Source: CAYOXM01 sp964407925
GTDB lineage: Bacteria > Patescibacteriota > Patescibacteriia > SG8-24
Direction of reading: 5' to 3'
NCBI GenBank assembly: GCA_964407925.1
Contig: CAYOXM010000002.1
Span: forward strand, 50,266 to 114,265
DNA: 64,000 nucleotides
In this document: positions 55,152 to 64,000 of the stretch, in pieces
How the letters are laid out: every line of letters starts with the position of its first letter
How positions within the stretch are numbered: position 1 is the first letter of the stretch
Translations under genes and position numbers: made by a program
The notes under the pieces: model-generated
What the model was told of the DNA's origin: nothing
Seen by the model: only the letters and a program-made list of their open reading frames with translations
Database searches by the model: none

Positions 55152-55988
55152 ATGCCCAGGCTCATCGACACGCACTGCCATCTCGACTCGGACATCTACG
55201 CCCGCGACCTCGACATCGTCGTGCGTCACGCGATTCAGGACGATATCTGGATGATCACCGTCGGGAACGACTATGCCTCGTCAAAACGGGCCGTCGAAAT
55301 CGCCGAGAAGTACGAAGGCGTGTACGCCGCCGTCGGTCTGCACCCGCTCAAGGTCCGCCGCGAACTGACGACCGACGACCAGCTGTTCGACATCGAGAAA
55401 TTCCGCGTGCTCGCCCAGCACCCGAAGGTCGTCGCCATCGGCGAGACCGGCCTCGACTTCCACGCCGTCAATGACGACCGCCGTTCAGGACCGATGATCC
55501 AGCAGGCGGAAATCGTCCGCGAAAACCAAAAGAAGGCGTTCGTGATGTTCCTCGAGCTCTCCCGCGAGCTGCGCCTCCCCCTGATGCTGCACTGCCGCGA
55601 CGCGCACGGCGAAATGCTCGACATCCTCGAGACGTGGGACAAGACCACGCCGGGGTTCGATTCGCGCGGCGTCATCCACTGCTTCTCCGGAAACTGGAAG
55701 GAGGCGCGACGCTACTACAACCTCGACTTCGTCATCTCCTTCACCGGCATCATGACGCACGGCGCGTACCAGACCGACGTCCTCAAGCGGTCACCGACGT
55801 CCCGCATCGCGGTCGAGAGCGACTGTCCGTTCCTGACCCCCGTCCCGTGGAGCATCCGCCGCAACGAGCCGAGCTACCTCATGGGCATCGCCGACGCCGT
55901 CGCGGGCATCCGCGGCGCATCAGTCGCCGACATCGAGAAACAGACCACCGAGAACGCGCTTCGCGTGTTCAAGCGGCTCCCCCGATAA
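55152..55988 (+). CDS. tatD: TatD-family metal-dependent hydrolase (1 of 2)
   Basis: A 278-aa TIM-barrel DNase/hydrolase: metal-binding LIDTHCHLDSDI, VGLHPLKV, AIGETGLDFH, LMLHCRDAHGEML, VIHCFSGNWKEARR and VESDCPFLTPVP. TatD enzymes cleave DNA 3' ends and other phosphoesters. It is followed by a paralogue 170 bases downstream. Confidence 0.9.
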   Translation: MPRLIDTHCHLDSDIYARDLDIVVRHAIQDDIWMITVGNDYASSKRAVEIAEKYEGVYAAVGLHPLKVRRELTTDDQLFDIEKFRVLAQHPKVVAIGETGLDFHAVNDDRRSGPMIQQAEIVRENQKKAFVMFLELSRELRLPLMLHCRDAHGEMLDILETWDKTTPGFDSRGVIHCFSGNWKEARRYYNLDFVISFTGIMTHGAYQTDVLKRSPTSRIAVESDCPFLTPVPWSIRRNEPSYLMGIADAVAGIRGASVADIEKQTTENALRVFKRLPR

Positions 55989-56088
55989 TAAAAGAATCCT
56001 TCGAGAAACGGCGCACAAGCGCCGTTTCCATCATCCATCCCCAAGGAGAGGCGGGAAGCGTCATCACCCAAAAACGCGACCGAGGGGG

Positions 56089-56133
56089 GCGTGCCGTCCC
56101 GCGGCCATTTTCGCAGGCCGCGGGACGGCATGC
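56089..56133 (+). other. Long perfect hairpin in the leader of the second tatD gene
   Basis: An 18-bp stem (one G-T pair) between 56089-56106 and 56116-56133, loop ATTTTCGCA, with no T-run after it. It sits 24 bases before the ATG at 56158, so it is not a standard terminator and could be an mRNA processing or translation-control site. Confidence 0.7.
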
Positions 56134-56157
56134 GAACTTCGGGCGCACAACACGAAT

Positions 56158-57018
56158 ATGAAGCTGAAACGCATCGACGCGCACGCGCACATAAACTTCA
56201 ACGCCTACAAGGACGACGCCGAAGAGGTGATTCGCCGTGCCAAGGAAGATGGCACCGGGATGCTTGCGGTCGGCTCGCAGAGCACGACGAGCGTCCGCGC
56301 CGTCGACTACGCCGAGGCCCATGACGGCATCTGGGCGGTCGTCGGGCTCCACCCGACGCATCTTTACGAGCAGTACGTTGACGATCACGAAGTCGCCTAC
56401 AAGAGCGGGCAAGAGACGTTTGATGCCGCCTTCTATCGAGGCCTGTGCGAACGCTCGAAGAAAACCGTCGGCATCGGCGAATGCGGCCTCGACTACTACC
56501 GCCTGCCCGAAAACGTCCCGCACGCCGACCTCAAGAAAAAACAGCACGAGACGTTCCGGATGCACCTCGACCTCGCGCTCGAGCGCGACCTTCCGGTGAT
56601 GATCCACTGCCGCGACGCGCATGACGAGCTCGCGGCGACGCTCGAGGCATACGCGGCCGCCGGAAAAAAAGTCCGCGGCGACATCCACTGCATGACCGGC
56701 ACGCGCGCGGACGCGGAGCGCTACCTCGCGCTCGGCTTTTACATCTCGTTCACGGGCATCATCACCTACCCGCCGCGCGCCGCCGAAAAGGCGAAGGGGG
56801 AGACGCTCCAAGACGTCGTCCGTGACGTGCCGCTCGACCGACTGCTCATCGAGACCGACGCGCCCTACCTCGCGCCCGTGCCGTATCGCGGAAAACGCAA
56901 TGAACCGGGCTTCGTGAAGCACGTCGGCGAGCAAGTCGCGGCAATCAAGGGCATGCCCGTCGAAGAAGTCGAGCGACAGACGCTCGAGAATACGAAGGCA
57001 CTTTTTCGCCTCGAATGA
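56158..57018 (+). CDS. TatD-family metal-dependent hydrolase (2 of 2)
   Basis: A 286-aa TatD fold: RIDAHAHINFNAYKDD, VGLHPTHLYEQY, GIGECGLDYYRLP, VMIHCRDAHDELAAT, DIHCMTGTRADAERY and IETDAPYLAPVPYRGKRNEP. Its metal ligands are complete. It is a diverged tandem copy of the gene at 55152. The long hairpin precedes the ATG. Confidence 0.9.
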   Translation: MKLKRIDAHAHINFNAYKDDAEEVIRRAKEDGTGMLAVGSQSTTSVRAVDYAEAHDGIWAVVGLHPTHLYEQYVDDHEVAYKSGQETFDAAFYRGLCERSKKTVGIGECGLDYYRLPENVPHADLKKKQHETFRMHLDLALERDLPVMIHCRDAHDELAATLEAYAAAGKKVRGDIHCMTGTRADAERYLALGFYISFTGIITYPPRAAEKAKGETLQDVVRDVPLDRLLIETDAPYLAPVPYRGKRNEPGFVKHVGEQVAAIKGMPVEEVERQTLENTKALFRLE

Positions 57019-57092
57019 GCAGGTTCAAAGGTTAGAGGTTCAGAGGTTAAAGCGCTCTAACCTCTGAAGCTTTGAAGCGCTAACCTTTTCAG
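57019..57092. repeat. GGTTAAAG/CTCTAACC palindromic repeat, copy 3
   Basis: Core CAGAGGTTAAAGC-GCTCTAACCTCTG (57041-57066, one mismatch) flanked by AGGTTCAAAGG and GCGCTAACC words, after the second tatD. Confidence 0.75.
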
Positions 57093-57098
57093 AAAATA

Positions 57099-57138
57099 AA
57101 AAAGGGGCCCCGACGTCAATCGACGTGGGGCCCCTTCG
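57099..57138. terminator. Bidirectional terminator with long stem
   Basis: AAGGGGCCCC ... GGGGCCCCTT with an inner GACGTCAATCGACGTC-like arm; A-run on the left, T-rich on the minus side. Ends the tatD (plus) and J-domain (minus) transcripts. Confidence 0.8.
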
Positions 57139-57154
57139 GTTCACCGCTCTCCGC

Positions 57155-58660
57155 TCACTTCTTGGCCTTCGCCGCCCGAACGTGGAACTTCTGCACGTTC
57201 TTCGGCAGGTCCGCGAAGTCCTCGATGGACTTCCCCGACGCCCTGACGCCCGCGATGAGCTCCTCGACCTTGCAGCCGAGGTCCTTCGCGAACATCTGGA
57301 TCGCCTTGTCGTCCTCCGAGAGCTCCTCGGTGGACGGGGTGACCGCGACGACGCCCTCGGCGAGCGCGGCGACCGCAACCGTTTCCGGTTCGGACGCCTG
57401 CTCGACGGGCGGCGCGGTCTCGGCGACGGCGGATGCCGTCTCCTCGACCGGAGCGGGGGCGATCGCGTCCGGCGCGGACGAGTCGGCCTTGGGGGCTTCC
57501 TCGTTGCGACGGTCGCGACGACCCTTGTCCGCGGGCTTCGCGGCGCGCTCGGCCTTGCGGTCGAGGATGTCGCAGGCCTGCTTGTAGGCCAGCTCCACCG
57601 CGGCGAAGAACTTCTTCACGTTCATCTTGATGATGAGCGGAGCGTTCTCCTCGCCGCCGAACTTCGGGAGCACGCGGTCCGGGTGGACGTTCATCGTCTG
57701 GTGACGGAACGCCTTCCGGAGCTCGTCAGCGTTGGAGCGTTCGCTGACCGCGACCCTCGCCGACGGATCGGAGAGGAGGTCGTAGATGCGGCGGTACTCC
57801 TGCTTGACCTCGACGTCAGCCTCCGTCTTCGGCCTTCCCACGCCGGGCTTCGCCTTGGCGGTCTCGAGGACCACGTAGGCGAGGTCGGCGAGCTGGATGT
57901 GGCCCGCGCTCTCGAACATCTTCACGAGGCCATGGCTGGTGTTGCCCTGGTCGATGGAGATCGGGATCGCGAACTGCACGTTGCCGTCCTCGCGGAGCAG
58001 GCAGTTGGTGCGCTTGCCAGACTGGACCGACGTGCCCTTGTCGGGGAACGTCGCCCTGCCGTTGTGGAAGGCGATCAGACGGGGCTGGCCGCCGCCGCGG
58101 GGAGGCTTCATCTCGAAGGTCAGGTCGGCCGTGAGGACGGACCGAAGCTCTTCGAGCGGGAGCCACTCCTTGACGGACAGCTGGTACGGGAGCGCGGGCT
58201 CGACGATGGCGAACGCGCCGTTCTGGTTCTCCTTGAAGGTCACCTTGCAGCTGTAGGTCTGCCCGGGCTTCGGGACGAACCGGACGGAGCGGCGAAAGCC
58301 GATGATGCTGTCGCCTTCGCCGGTCGAGATGTACGTGACGAGCCGCTTCTCGCGGTCCCTGCCGTCGCCGAAGAACTTCTCGGCGAAGACCACGTCCATC
58401 ACGACGCTGTCGTCGTTGCGCTTGCTGCCGCCGTTGCCGGCGGACTGACGCTCCTTCTTCGCGCCGCCGTCGTGGCAGTCCGTGCAACGCACGGGACTGT
58501 CCGTCTTGGGCATGAAGGGGAGGTGGGTGACGGGCTTGCTGCATCCCGCGCAGACGAGGCCGAGGGCCGAGACGTCCACGAGGCCGCCGCGGCGCTGACG
58601 GCCGCGATCACGGGAAGAGGCGTTGGAAGACTTCTGATTCTGGTTGCTGTCGTTGTTCAT
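57155..58660 (-). CDS. CxxC-x17-CxxC zinc-ribbon and J-domain protein
   Basis: A 501-aa protein: an N-terminal zinc motif CAGC-x17-CTDC (about residues 35-59), a middle beta-rich region that includes FKENQNGAFAIVEP and PLEELRSVLTADL (about 90-250), a J-domain (about 280-365) with FRHQTMNVHPDRV, and a disordered Ala/Pro/Glu-rich tail (about 370-460) before a final helical segment. The J-domain suggests that it recruits a DnaK-type chaperone. AGGAG precedes the ATG. A 200-base structured leader precedes it. Confidence 0.75.
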   Translation of the reverse strand: MNNDSNQNQKSSNASSRDRGRQRRGGLVDVSALGLVCAGCSKPVTHLPFMPKTDSPVRCTDCHDGGAKKERQSAGNGGSKRNDDSVVMDVVFAEKFFGDGRDREKRLVTYISTGEGDSIIGFRRSVRFVPKPGQTYSCKVTFKENQNGAFAIVEPALPYQLSVKEWLPLEELRSVLTADLTFEMKPPRGGGQPRLIAFHNGRATFPDKGTSVQSGKRTNCLLREDGNVQFAIPISIDQGNTSHGLVKMFESAGHIQLADLAYVVLETAKAKPGVGRPKTEADVEVKQEYRRIYDLLSDPSARVAVSERSNADELRKAFRHQTMNVHPDRVLPKFGGEENAPLIIKMNVKKFFAAVELAYKQACDILDRKAERAAKPADKGRRDRRNEEAPKADSSAPDAIAPAPVEETASAVAETAPPVEQASEPETVAVAALAEGVVAVTPSTEELSEDDKAIQMFAKDLGCKVEELIAGVRASGKSIEDFADLPKNVQKFHVRAAKAKK

Positions 58661-58867
58661 GACCGTTCTCCTGTGTCGTTGCGCTTGCGCGCGGTGTGAC
58701 CGTCCGTTCCGGACGGTCGCTGTGCCTGCCGCGGACCATCCGCGACCGGCGCCATTCGCCCCCGCGACCATCGCGGGAACGAGCGGACGGAAACCGATTT
58801 TCGGCGGTCTCCGTAGTGCAAAAAGCCTGTCGAGTAAGCGGAAATTGTAAGGGACAATCGTGAGCGA
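58661..58867 (-). promoter_or_regulatory. Structured 5' leader of the J-domain gene
   Basis: About 200 bases from the predicted start (near 58862) to the ATG. Three perfect hairpins: CCCGCGA-TGG-TCGCGGG (58777-58761), CGCGGA-TGG-TCCGCG (58744-58730) and GACCGTCCG-GAA-CGGACGGTC (58718-58698), all read on the minus strand. The first two share a TGG loop flanked by GA/TC. No T-run, so not terminators. Confidence 0.6.
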
Positions 58868-58896
58868 TGTATACCACAAAATAAGGCTATTGTCAA
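58868..58896 (-). promoter_or_regulatory. Promoter of the J-domain gene, TTGACA-17-TATACA
   Basis: On the minus strand TTGACA (58896-58891) and TATACA (58873-58868), 17 bp apart. Divergent partner promoter starts 22 bp to the right. Confidence 0.75.
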
Positions 58897-58917
58897 GCCC
58901 CTTTGACAGTTTTTGGC

Positions 58918-58946
58918 TTGACCGAGGCCGGTTTTGCTGATATGCT
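58918..58946 (+). promoter_or_regulatory. Promoter TTGACC-17-TATGCT
   Basis: The -35 box is at 58918-58923 and the -10 box at 58941-58946. The leader to the ATG at 58982 holds a tandem GTATATTTCGG/GTATATTTCGC repeat and no ribosome site. Confidence 0.7.
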
Positions 58947-58981
58947 GCCTTACGTATATTTCGGGTATATTTCGCCAGTCT

Positions 58982-60616
58982 ATGGATAAGAAATCGGGTA
59001 CGCCTGAGGGCGGGCGCGACGAACGGTCGCTCGTCCAAACCATCGAGGAACGGATCCACGCCCTCCTGAAGATGGCCGAAACGGCAAAGATCGAACCCGC
59101 GGACCTCCTCGAGGAGGTCTGGGAATCCGAGGACTTCCAGCGCCTCTCCGAAGGGGCGAAGGCCGACCTCCGCGCCAAGGCGGGAGTGAAGGCGATGGAC
59201 GGCGAAAAAGCCGAATCGACGCGCAAATCAGCTGACATCGACATCGGCAGTGACTCCCGCACCTCGTGGATCGCGGAACAGGTGAGCGCCCTCGTGAAGC
59301 TCTATGCGACGTCGGGGGAAACTCCGGACCTGTCCGTCATTTGGAACGGCGAGGATTTTGAAAAACTCCCCGAGGACGTCCGGCGTGCGGCGAAGGAATG
59401 GGTGGCGAGCAAATACGGCATTGCCGACGAGACCGTCGAAGCCGCCGCGGAAACGCCGTCGGAAAAACCCGCCGCGCAAGAGACGCCCGAGAACGGACGC
59501 GGACGGAAGCCGAAGCGCCGTGAATTCGTCAGCTACCGCCTCGAACGCGACGGCGACGCCCTCGTCGTCGCCGAAGATTATGACGAGTGGGACGAAACGA
59601 CGGAAAAATACGTCCGCCGCGCCACGAAGACAGCCATCGCCCTTCCTCAGGCCGTCGCGGAAAGCGCCGCCGCCGACCGGACGGCCGCGGAAAAATTCGT
59701 CGCCTTCGTGAACGATGCGCGCCGCGACCTCGACCGCCGCGGCGTGAAGCTGTTTTTCGATTGCCCGCCCGACGCCCCCGAGAAAATCTGTCCGAAATGG
59801 AAGTACTTCGTGGAAGGCCGGAAAAAGGAAGAACCGCTGAACGTCGAGGACTTGCAGATTCCGGAAGACGTACTGGCCGCGGTGAAGGCCGATCCGAAAA
59901 ATTTCTATCACGGCATCAAGAAATCGTACGACGCCTGGTTCGGGCCGCAGATGCAGAAGAAACGCGAGGGGATCATTTCCGAACGGACGGCGGCCCATTT
60001 CCGCCCCAAGACCGAAGACGTCGCCAAACCGGAAGCGCGCGAAGCGGAACCGGCGCCCTATCCGCCGGAAGTGGTGCGCGCCGGCGCCAAACGGCAGGTC
60101 GAAATGTTCGCACGGATCTTCCGGCCGGAATCCGCCGAGGACCACGTGCGTTACGTCATCGATTCCGTGCGCGGAACGCTCGAGCATCCCCTCGGCGGAG
60201 GCAAACGCCCGCCCGTCGATCAGGACTTTCTCTGGACCGCGGTGCGCGAAGAACTCTTTGCGCGTTTCGGCGGCGAAGGGGACGAGGCGTCGCTCGAGGC
60301 GGTGAAGCGCGCCATGCCGAAGGAGGAGGCCGTCCGACGCTACGTCGCGGCGCGGGTCAACGAGGCGCTCGGCCCGAAAACGAAGGGCGAGACTGCCGGC
60401 GAACGCGAAAGCATCACCGCGTACCTGTCGGGGAAAATCCTCGGCGAAGGCACGCATCCGGATGCGGCCGAAAAAATCCGCGCCAGCCTCGCGTCCTACG
60501 ATGACGCTGCTGGCACGCTCGTCATACCCGACCCCGAACGACTCCGCGGCGCCATCGTGAACCTCCACAAGCACCTGACCAAGGACGAAGGGGGTCCCGA
60601 GAAAAAAGACGCTTGA
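58982..60616 (+). CDS. Large soluble protein of unknown function
   Basis: A 544-aa acidic, helical protein with no membrane segment. It contains repeated short helical units (IHALLKMAETAKIEPADLLEEVW), a low-complexity linker (about 150-180) and long charged helices. No catalytic motif found. It is divergently transcribed from the J-domain gene with the promoters 21 bp apart, so the two may be co-regulated. The ATP synthase promoter lies across its last codons. Confidence 0.55.
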   Translation: MDKKSGTPEGGRDERSLVQTIEERIHALLKMAETAKIEPADLLEEVWESEDFQRLSEGAKADLRAKAGVKAMDGEKAESTRKSADIDIGSDSRTSWIAEQVSALVKLYATSGETPDLSVIWNGEDFEKLPEDVRRAAKEWVASKYGIADETVEAAAETPSEKPAAQETPENGRGRKPKRREFVSYRLERDGDALVVAEDYDEWDETTEKYVRRATKTAIALPQAVAESAAADRTAAEKFVAFVNDARRDLDRRGVKLFFDCPPDAPEKICPKWKYFVEGRKKEEPLNVEDLQIPEDVLAAVKADPKNFYHGIKKSYDAWFGPQMQKKREGIISERTAAHFRPKTEDVAKPEAREAEPAPYPPEVVRAGAKRQVEMFARIFRPESAEDHVRYVIDSVRGTLEHPLGGGKRPPVDQDFLWTAVREELFARFGGEGDEASLEAVKRAMPKEEAVRRYVAARVNEALGPKTKGETAGERESITAYLSGKILGEGTHPDAAEKIRASLASYDDAAGTLVIPDPERLRGAIVNLHKHLTKDEGGPEKKDA

Positions 60617-60664
60617 CCTTATCGGTCGCGTAGCATAAAATTCGGCGGTTGTCGGAATTCCGCC
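60613..60664 (+). promoter_or_regulatory. ATP synthase operon promoter, TTGACC-17-TAAAAT
   Basis: The -35 box (60613-60618) overlaps the stop of the preceding gene; the -10 box is TAAAAT (60636-60641). GGCGG ... CCGCC (60644-60648 with 60660-60664) forms a 5'-end stem. Confidence 0.75.
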
Positions 60665-60705
60665 TTAATCGAGGCAAGCCGACGAACGCCGATTTTTTCG
60701 TTCCC

Positions 60706-60975
60706 ATGAGCGACGAGAACGCCCCGAAACGCAAGACGGACGTCGACCGGCAGAACCAGCTGCTCGGCGTGCGCATCGTCGGCGACTTCGGCGCGACGCT
60801 CGCCGTGCCCGCCGTCCTTTTCGCGCTTGCCGGAAAGGCGCTCGACGCGAAGTACGGCACTCGGCCGCTGTTCATCGCCGCCGCGCTTGTCCTCGCCGCA
60901 GTCGTTTCGGGGGCAAGCATCGTGCGGAAGGCGAGGCGGTACGGCAGGGCATACGAGGAGATCAACAAGAAATGA
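60706..60975 (+). CDS. AtpI/AtpZ-like ATP synthase-associated membrane protein (1 of 2)
   Basis: An 89-aa protein with two membrane helices (about 27-43 and 51-71), of the PF09527 F0F1-associated type (QLLGVRIVGDFGATLAVPAVL). AtpI-type proteins help assemble the c-ring or move Mg/Ca. First gene of the ATP synthase operon. Confidence 0.7.
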   Translation: MSDENAPKRKTDVDRQNQLLGVRIVGDFGATLAVPAVLFALAGKALDAKYGTRPLFIAAALVLAAVVSGASIVRKARRYGRAYEEINKK

Positions 60976-60996
60976 ACCGGATCCGCCGGACCAGCT

Positions 60997-62576
<1,580 letters not shown>

Positions 62577-62656
62577 CCGAGAGGCTGAAGGGTCAAAAGG
62601 TTGAAAGGTCGAAAGATCTTTCAACCTCCTAACCTCTCAACCTTTCAACCTCCGAA
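62577..62656. repeat. GGTTGAAAG/CTTTCAACC repeat, copy 4
   Basis: Inverted arms AGGTTGAAAG (62598-62607) and CTTTCAACCT (62618-62627), then further CTAACC/TCAACC words, between atpE and atpF. Confidence 0.7.
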
Positions 62657-62657
62657 T

Positions 62658-63185
62658 ATGGTCGAAGAAACCAAGCAGATAGCGGAATCGGCCGGCGCGC
62701 TCGGTGCGCTCGGCGTCGACGGCAAGCTGTTCCTCGCGCAGCTGGTCAATTTCGGCGTCGTGCTGTTCGTCATGTGGAAGTGGGTATACACCCCGTTGCT
62801 CAAGGTGATGGACGAACGAACGGCGAAAATCGAAAAGGGGCTGAAGGATGCCGAGGATTCGGCTGCCGCGCTCCGCATCGCGGGCGAGGAGAAGGACCGC
62901 ATCGTCGCCGAGGCTCGGCAGAAGGCGAAGAACATCATCGAGGAGGCGAATGCCGTCAGCGAGGCGGCGCGGCAGGAAGCCGTGCGCAAGGCGAAAGAGG
63001 AAGTCGAACGCGTCGTCGCCCAGGGCAAGGAGCGCCTGCAGACGGAGAAGCAGGCGATGCTCGACGGCGCGAAACAGGAGCTGGCCGGACTCGTCGCGCT
63101 CGCGACCGAGCGCGTCGTCGGCGATGCCATCGACGCCGCGGGCGACGACCGGCTGATTCGCGCGGCCCTCAAGGACCTCGCCTGA
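62658..63185 (+). CDS. atpF: F-type ATP synthase subunit b
   Basis: A 175-aa protein with one membrane helix (about 20-42) and a long charged coiled-coil stator arm (KIEKGLKDAEDSAAALRIAG ... ARQKAKNIIEEANAVSEAAR). Start at ATG 62658, right after the palindromic repeat; longer in-frame forms would read through the repeat. Confidence 0.92.
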   Translation: MVEETKQIAESAGALGALGVDGKLFLAQLVNFGVVLFVMWKWVYTPLLKVMDERTAKIEKGLKDAEDSAAALRIAGEEKDRIVAEARQKAKNIIEEANAVSEAARQEAVRKAKEEVERVVAQGKERLQTEKQAMLDGAKQELAGLVALATERVVGDAIDAAGDDRLIRAALKDLA

Positions 63186-63190
63186 ACCGT

Positions 63191-63592
63191 ATGCGCCTGA
63201 CCCCGAAAGACTGGGCCCTCGCCCTCGCCCACGCGACACGACGGCTGCCCGAGAAGGAGGCCTCGAAGCTCGCCAAGCGCTTCGTCGCGCTCCTCACGGA
63301 GCGGGGGAACGCGAGCCTGCTCCCGCGCGTGCTCGCCGCGCTCCCCAAGGCGTTCGATGACGTTGCGGCGGCGAATCGCGTCACCGTCGAAAGCGGCCGC
63401 GAACTGTCGGCGAAAACGCTCGCGGAGGTGCTCAGGGCGGTCGACGTCGACACTGACGCGACGGACGTGCGACAAGTCGTCGACCCGAAGCTCGTCGGCG
63501 GCGTGCGCGTCAGGCAGAAGGACCGCGTCACCGACCTCACGGTCAGGAGCCGCATCGCGAAACTCATGAATATCGGACGCAGGAACGGATAA
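63191..63592 (+). CDS. atpH: F-type ATP synthase subunit delta
   Basis: A 133-aa protein, shorter than the usual 170-180 aa, with KDWALALAHATRRLPEKEAS at the start and the C-terminal block VDPKLVGGVRVRQKDRVTDL of delta subunits. It links the stator to F1. The N-terminal helical domain appears shortened. Confidence 0.85.
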   Translation: MRLTPKDWALALAHATRRLPEKEASKLAKRFVALLTERGNASLLPRVLAALPKAFDDVAAANRVTVESGRELSAKTLAEVLRAVDVDTDATDVRQVVDPKLVGGVRVRQKDRVTDLTVRSRIAKLMNIGRRNG

Positions 63593-63602
63593 CGACACCA
63601 TT

Positions 63603-64000
63603 ATGGCTACCAAGGAATTCATCATCGAATCGCTGAAAAAAGAGATCGAGGGACTGGACTTGTCCGCGTCCTCGGAGAAGACCGGTACCGTCATCGAGGT
63701 CGCCGACGGCATCGCCCGCATGGACGGTCTCACCGACTGCCTCTCCGCCGAAATGCTCGAGTTTCCGGGCGGCACCTTCGGCGTGGCGCTGAACCTCGAG
63801 GAGCAGACCGTCGGCGCGATGCTCCTCAGCGAAGCCAACCACATCAAGGAGGGCGACACCGTGAAGTCGACCGGCCGCATCCTTTCGATTCCCGTTTCCG
63901 AGAAGATGGTAGGCCGCGTGGTCGACCCGCTCGGCCGCCCGCTCGACGGCAAGGGGGAGATCCCCGCGGGGACCGCGATGCCCGTTGAGAAGATCGCGCC
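63603..64000 (+). CDS. atpA: F-type ATP synthase subunit alpha, 5' part
   Basis: The first 132 codons of atpA, cut by the window end: IIESLKKEIEGLDLSASSEK, then the beta-barrel domain TGTVIEVADGIARMDGLTDC and GRVVDPLGRPLDGKGEIP. Start at ATG 63603, ten bases after atpH. The nucleotide-binding P-loop lies beyond the window. Confidence 0.93.
   Translation, partial: MATKEFIIESLKKEIEGLDLSASSEKTGTVIEVADGIARMDGLTDCLSAEMLEFPGGTFGVALNLEEQTVGAMLLSEANHIKEGDTVKSTGRILSIPVSEKMVGRVVDPLGRPLDGKGEIPAGTAMPVEKIA

Overview
The window is a high-GC chromosomal contig with a run of ten Ns at 27766-27775, so it is a draft or metagenome assembly. Several families suggest a Patescibacteria/CPR-type bacterium: small conserved proteins of CPR type (42501, 50573, 4904), LemA, DUF4349, a CxxC-x17-CxxC J-domain protein and a compact suf operon. 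That assignment is an inference from protein families; there is no rRNA or tRNA in the window to confirm it.

Layout. 0-18.5 kb: cell-envelope and housekeeping genes, namely a lysyl-oxidase-like enzyme coupled to a PAS protein, a transglycosylase-like protein, a DHODH-family enzyme, an ECF sigma factor with a likely anti-sigma partner, uppP, LemA with a cysteine-rich partner, rsmE, a DCC-lipase maturation factor fusion, a SAM-hydrolase-family gene behind a methionine-rich leader ORF, a CcdA-like protein, a candidate structured RNA and a response regulator. 18.5-26.6 kb: secreted and cell-wall proteins, a cupin, a VIT/CCC1 transporter and a copper-handling cluster ending in copA. 26.6-35.1 kb: an accessory island of small, mostly membrane or unknown proteins in self-contained transcription units, including three divergent paralogues of an unrecognised family. 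35.1-36.6 kb: an AT-richer two-gene insert. 36.7-42.5 kb: rrf2-sufB-sufD-sufS-sufU-sufC-sufT. 42.5-49.8 kb: three overlapping GT4 glycosyltransferases, a convergent six-hairpin glycosidase, an M17 peptidase, glutaredoxin and superoxide dismutase. 49.9-60.6 kb: a CuA-type lipoprotein, thiI, rsmI, metG, cvpA, two tatD genes, and a divergent pair made of a J-domain protein and a large unknown protein. 60.6-64 kb: the start of the F-type ATP synthase operon, cut off within atpA.

Regulatory grammar is unusually readable. Promoters are TTGAC/TTGC-type -35 boxes, usually with 17-bp spacers to TAxxxT boxes. Two architectures recur. In one, the start codon lies 6-10 nt after the -10 box with no Shine-Dalgarno sequence, so the mRNA is probably leaderless. 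In the other, the transcript begins with a short perfect hairpin, followed by an AGGAG ribosome site and the ORF. Intrinsic terminators close most units, and in three places the next promoter's -35 box sits in the terminator loop. The most striking single element is a candidate methionine-responsive attenuator at 15948-16170, in which a leaderless 27-codon ORF with five Met in six codons overlaps a 13-bp antiterminator that competes with a strong terminator upstream of the SAM-hydrolase-family gene.
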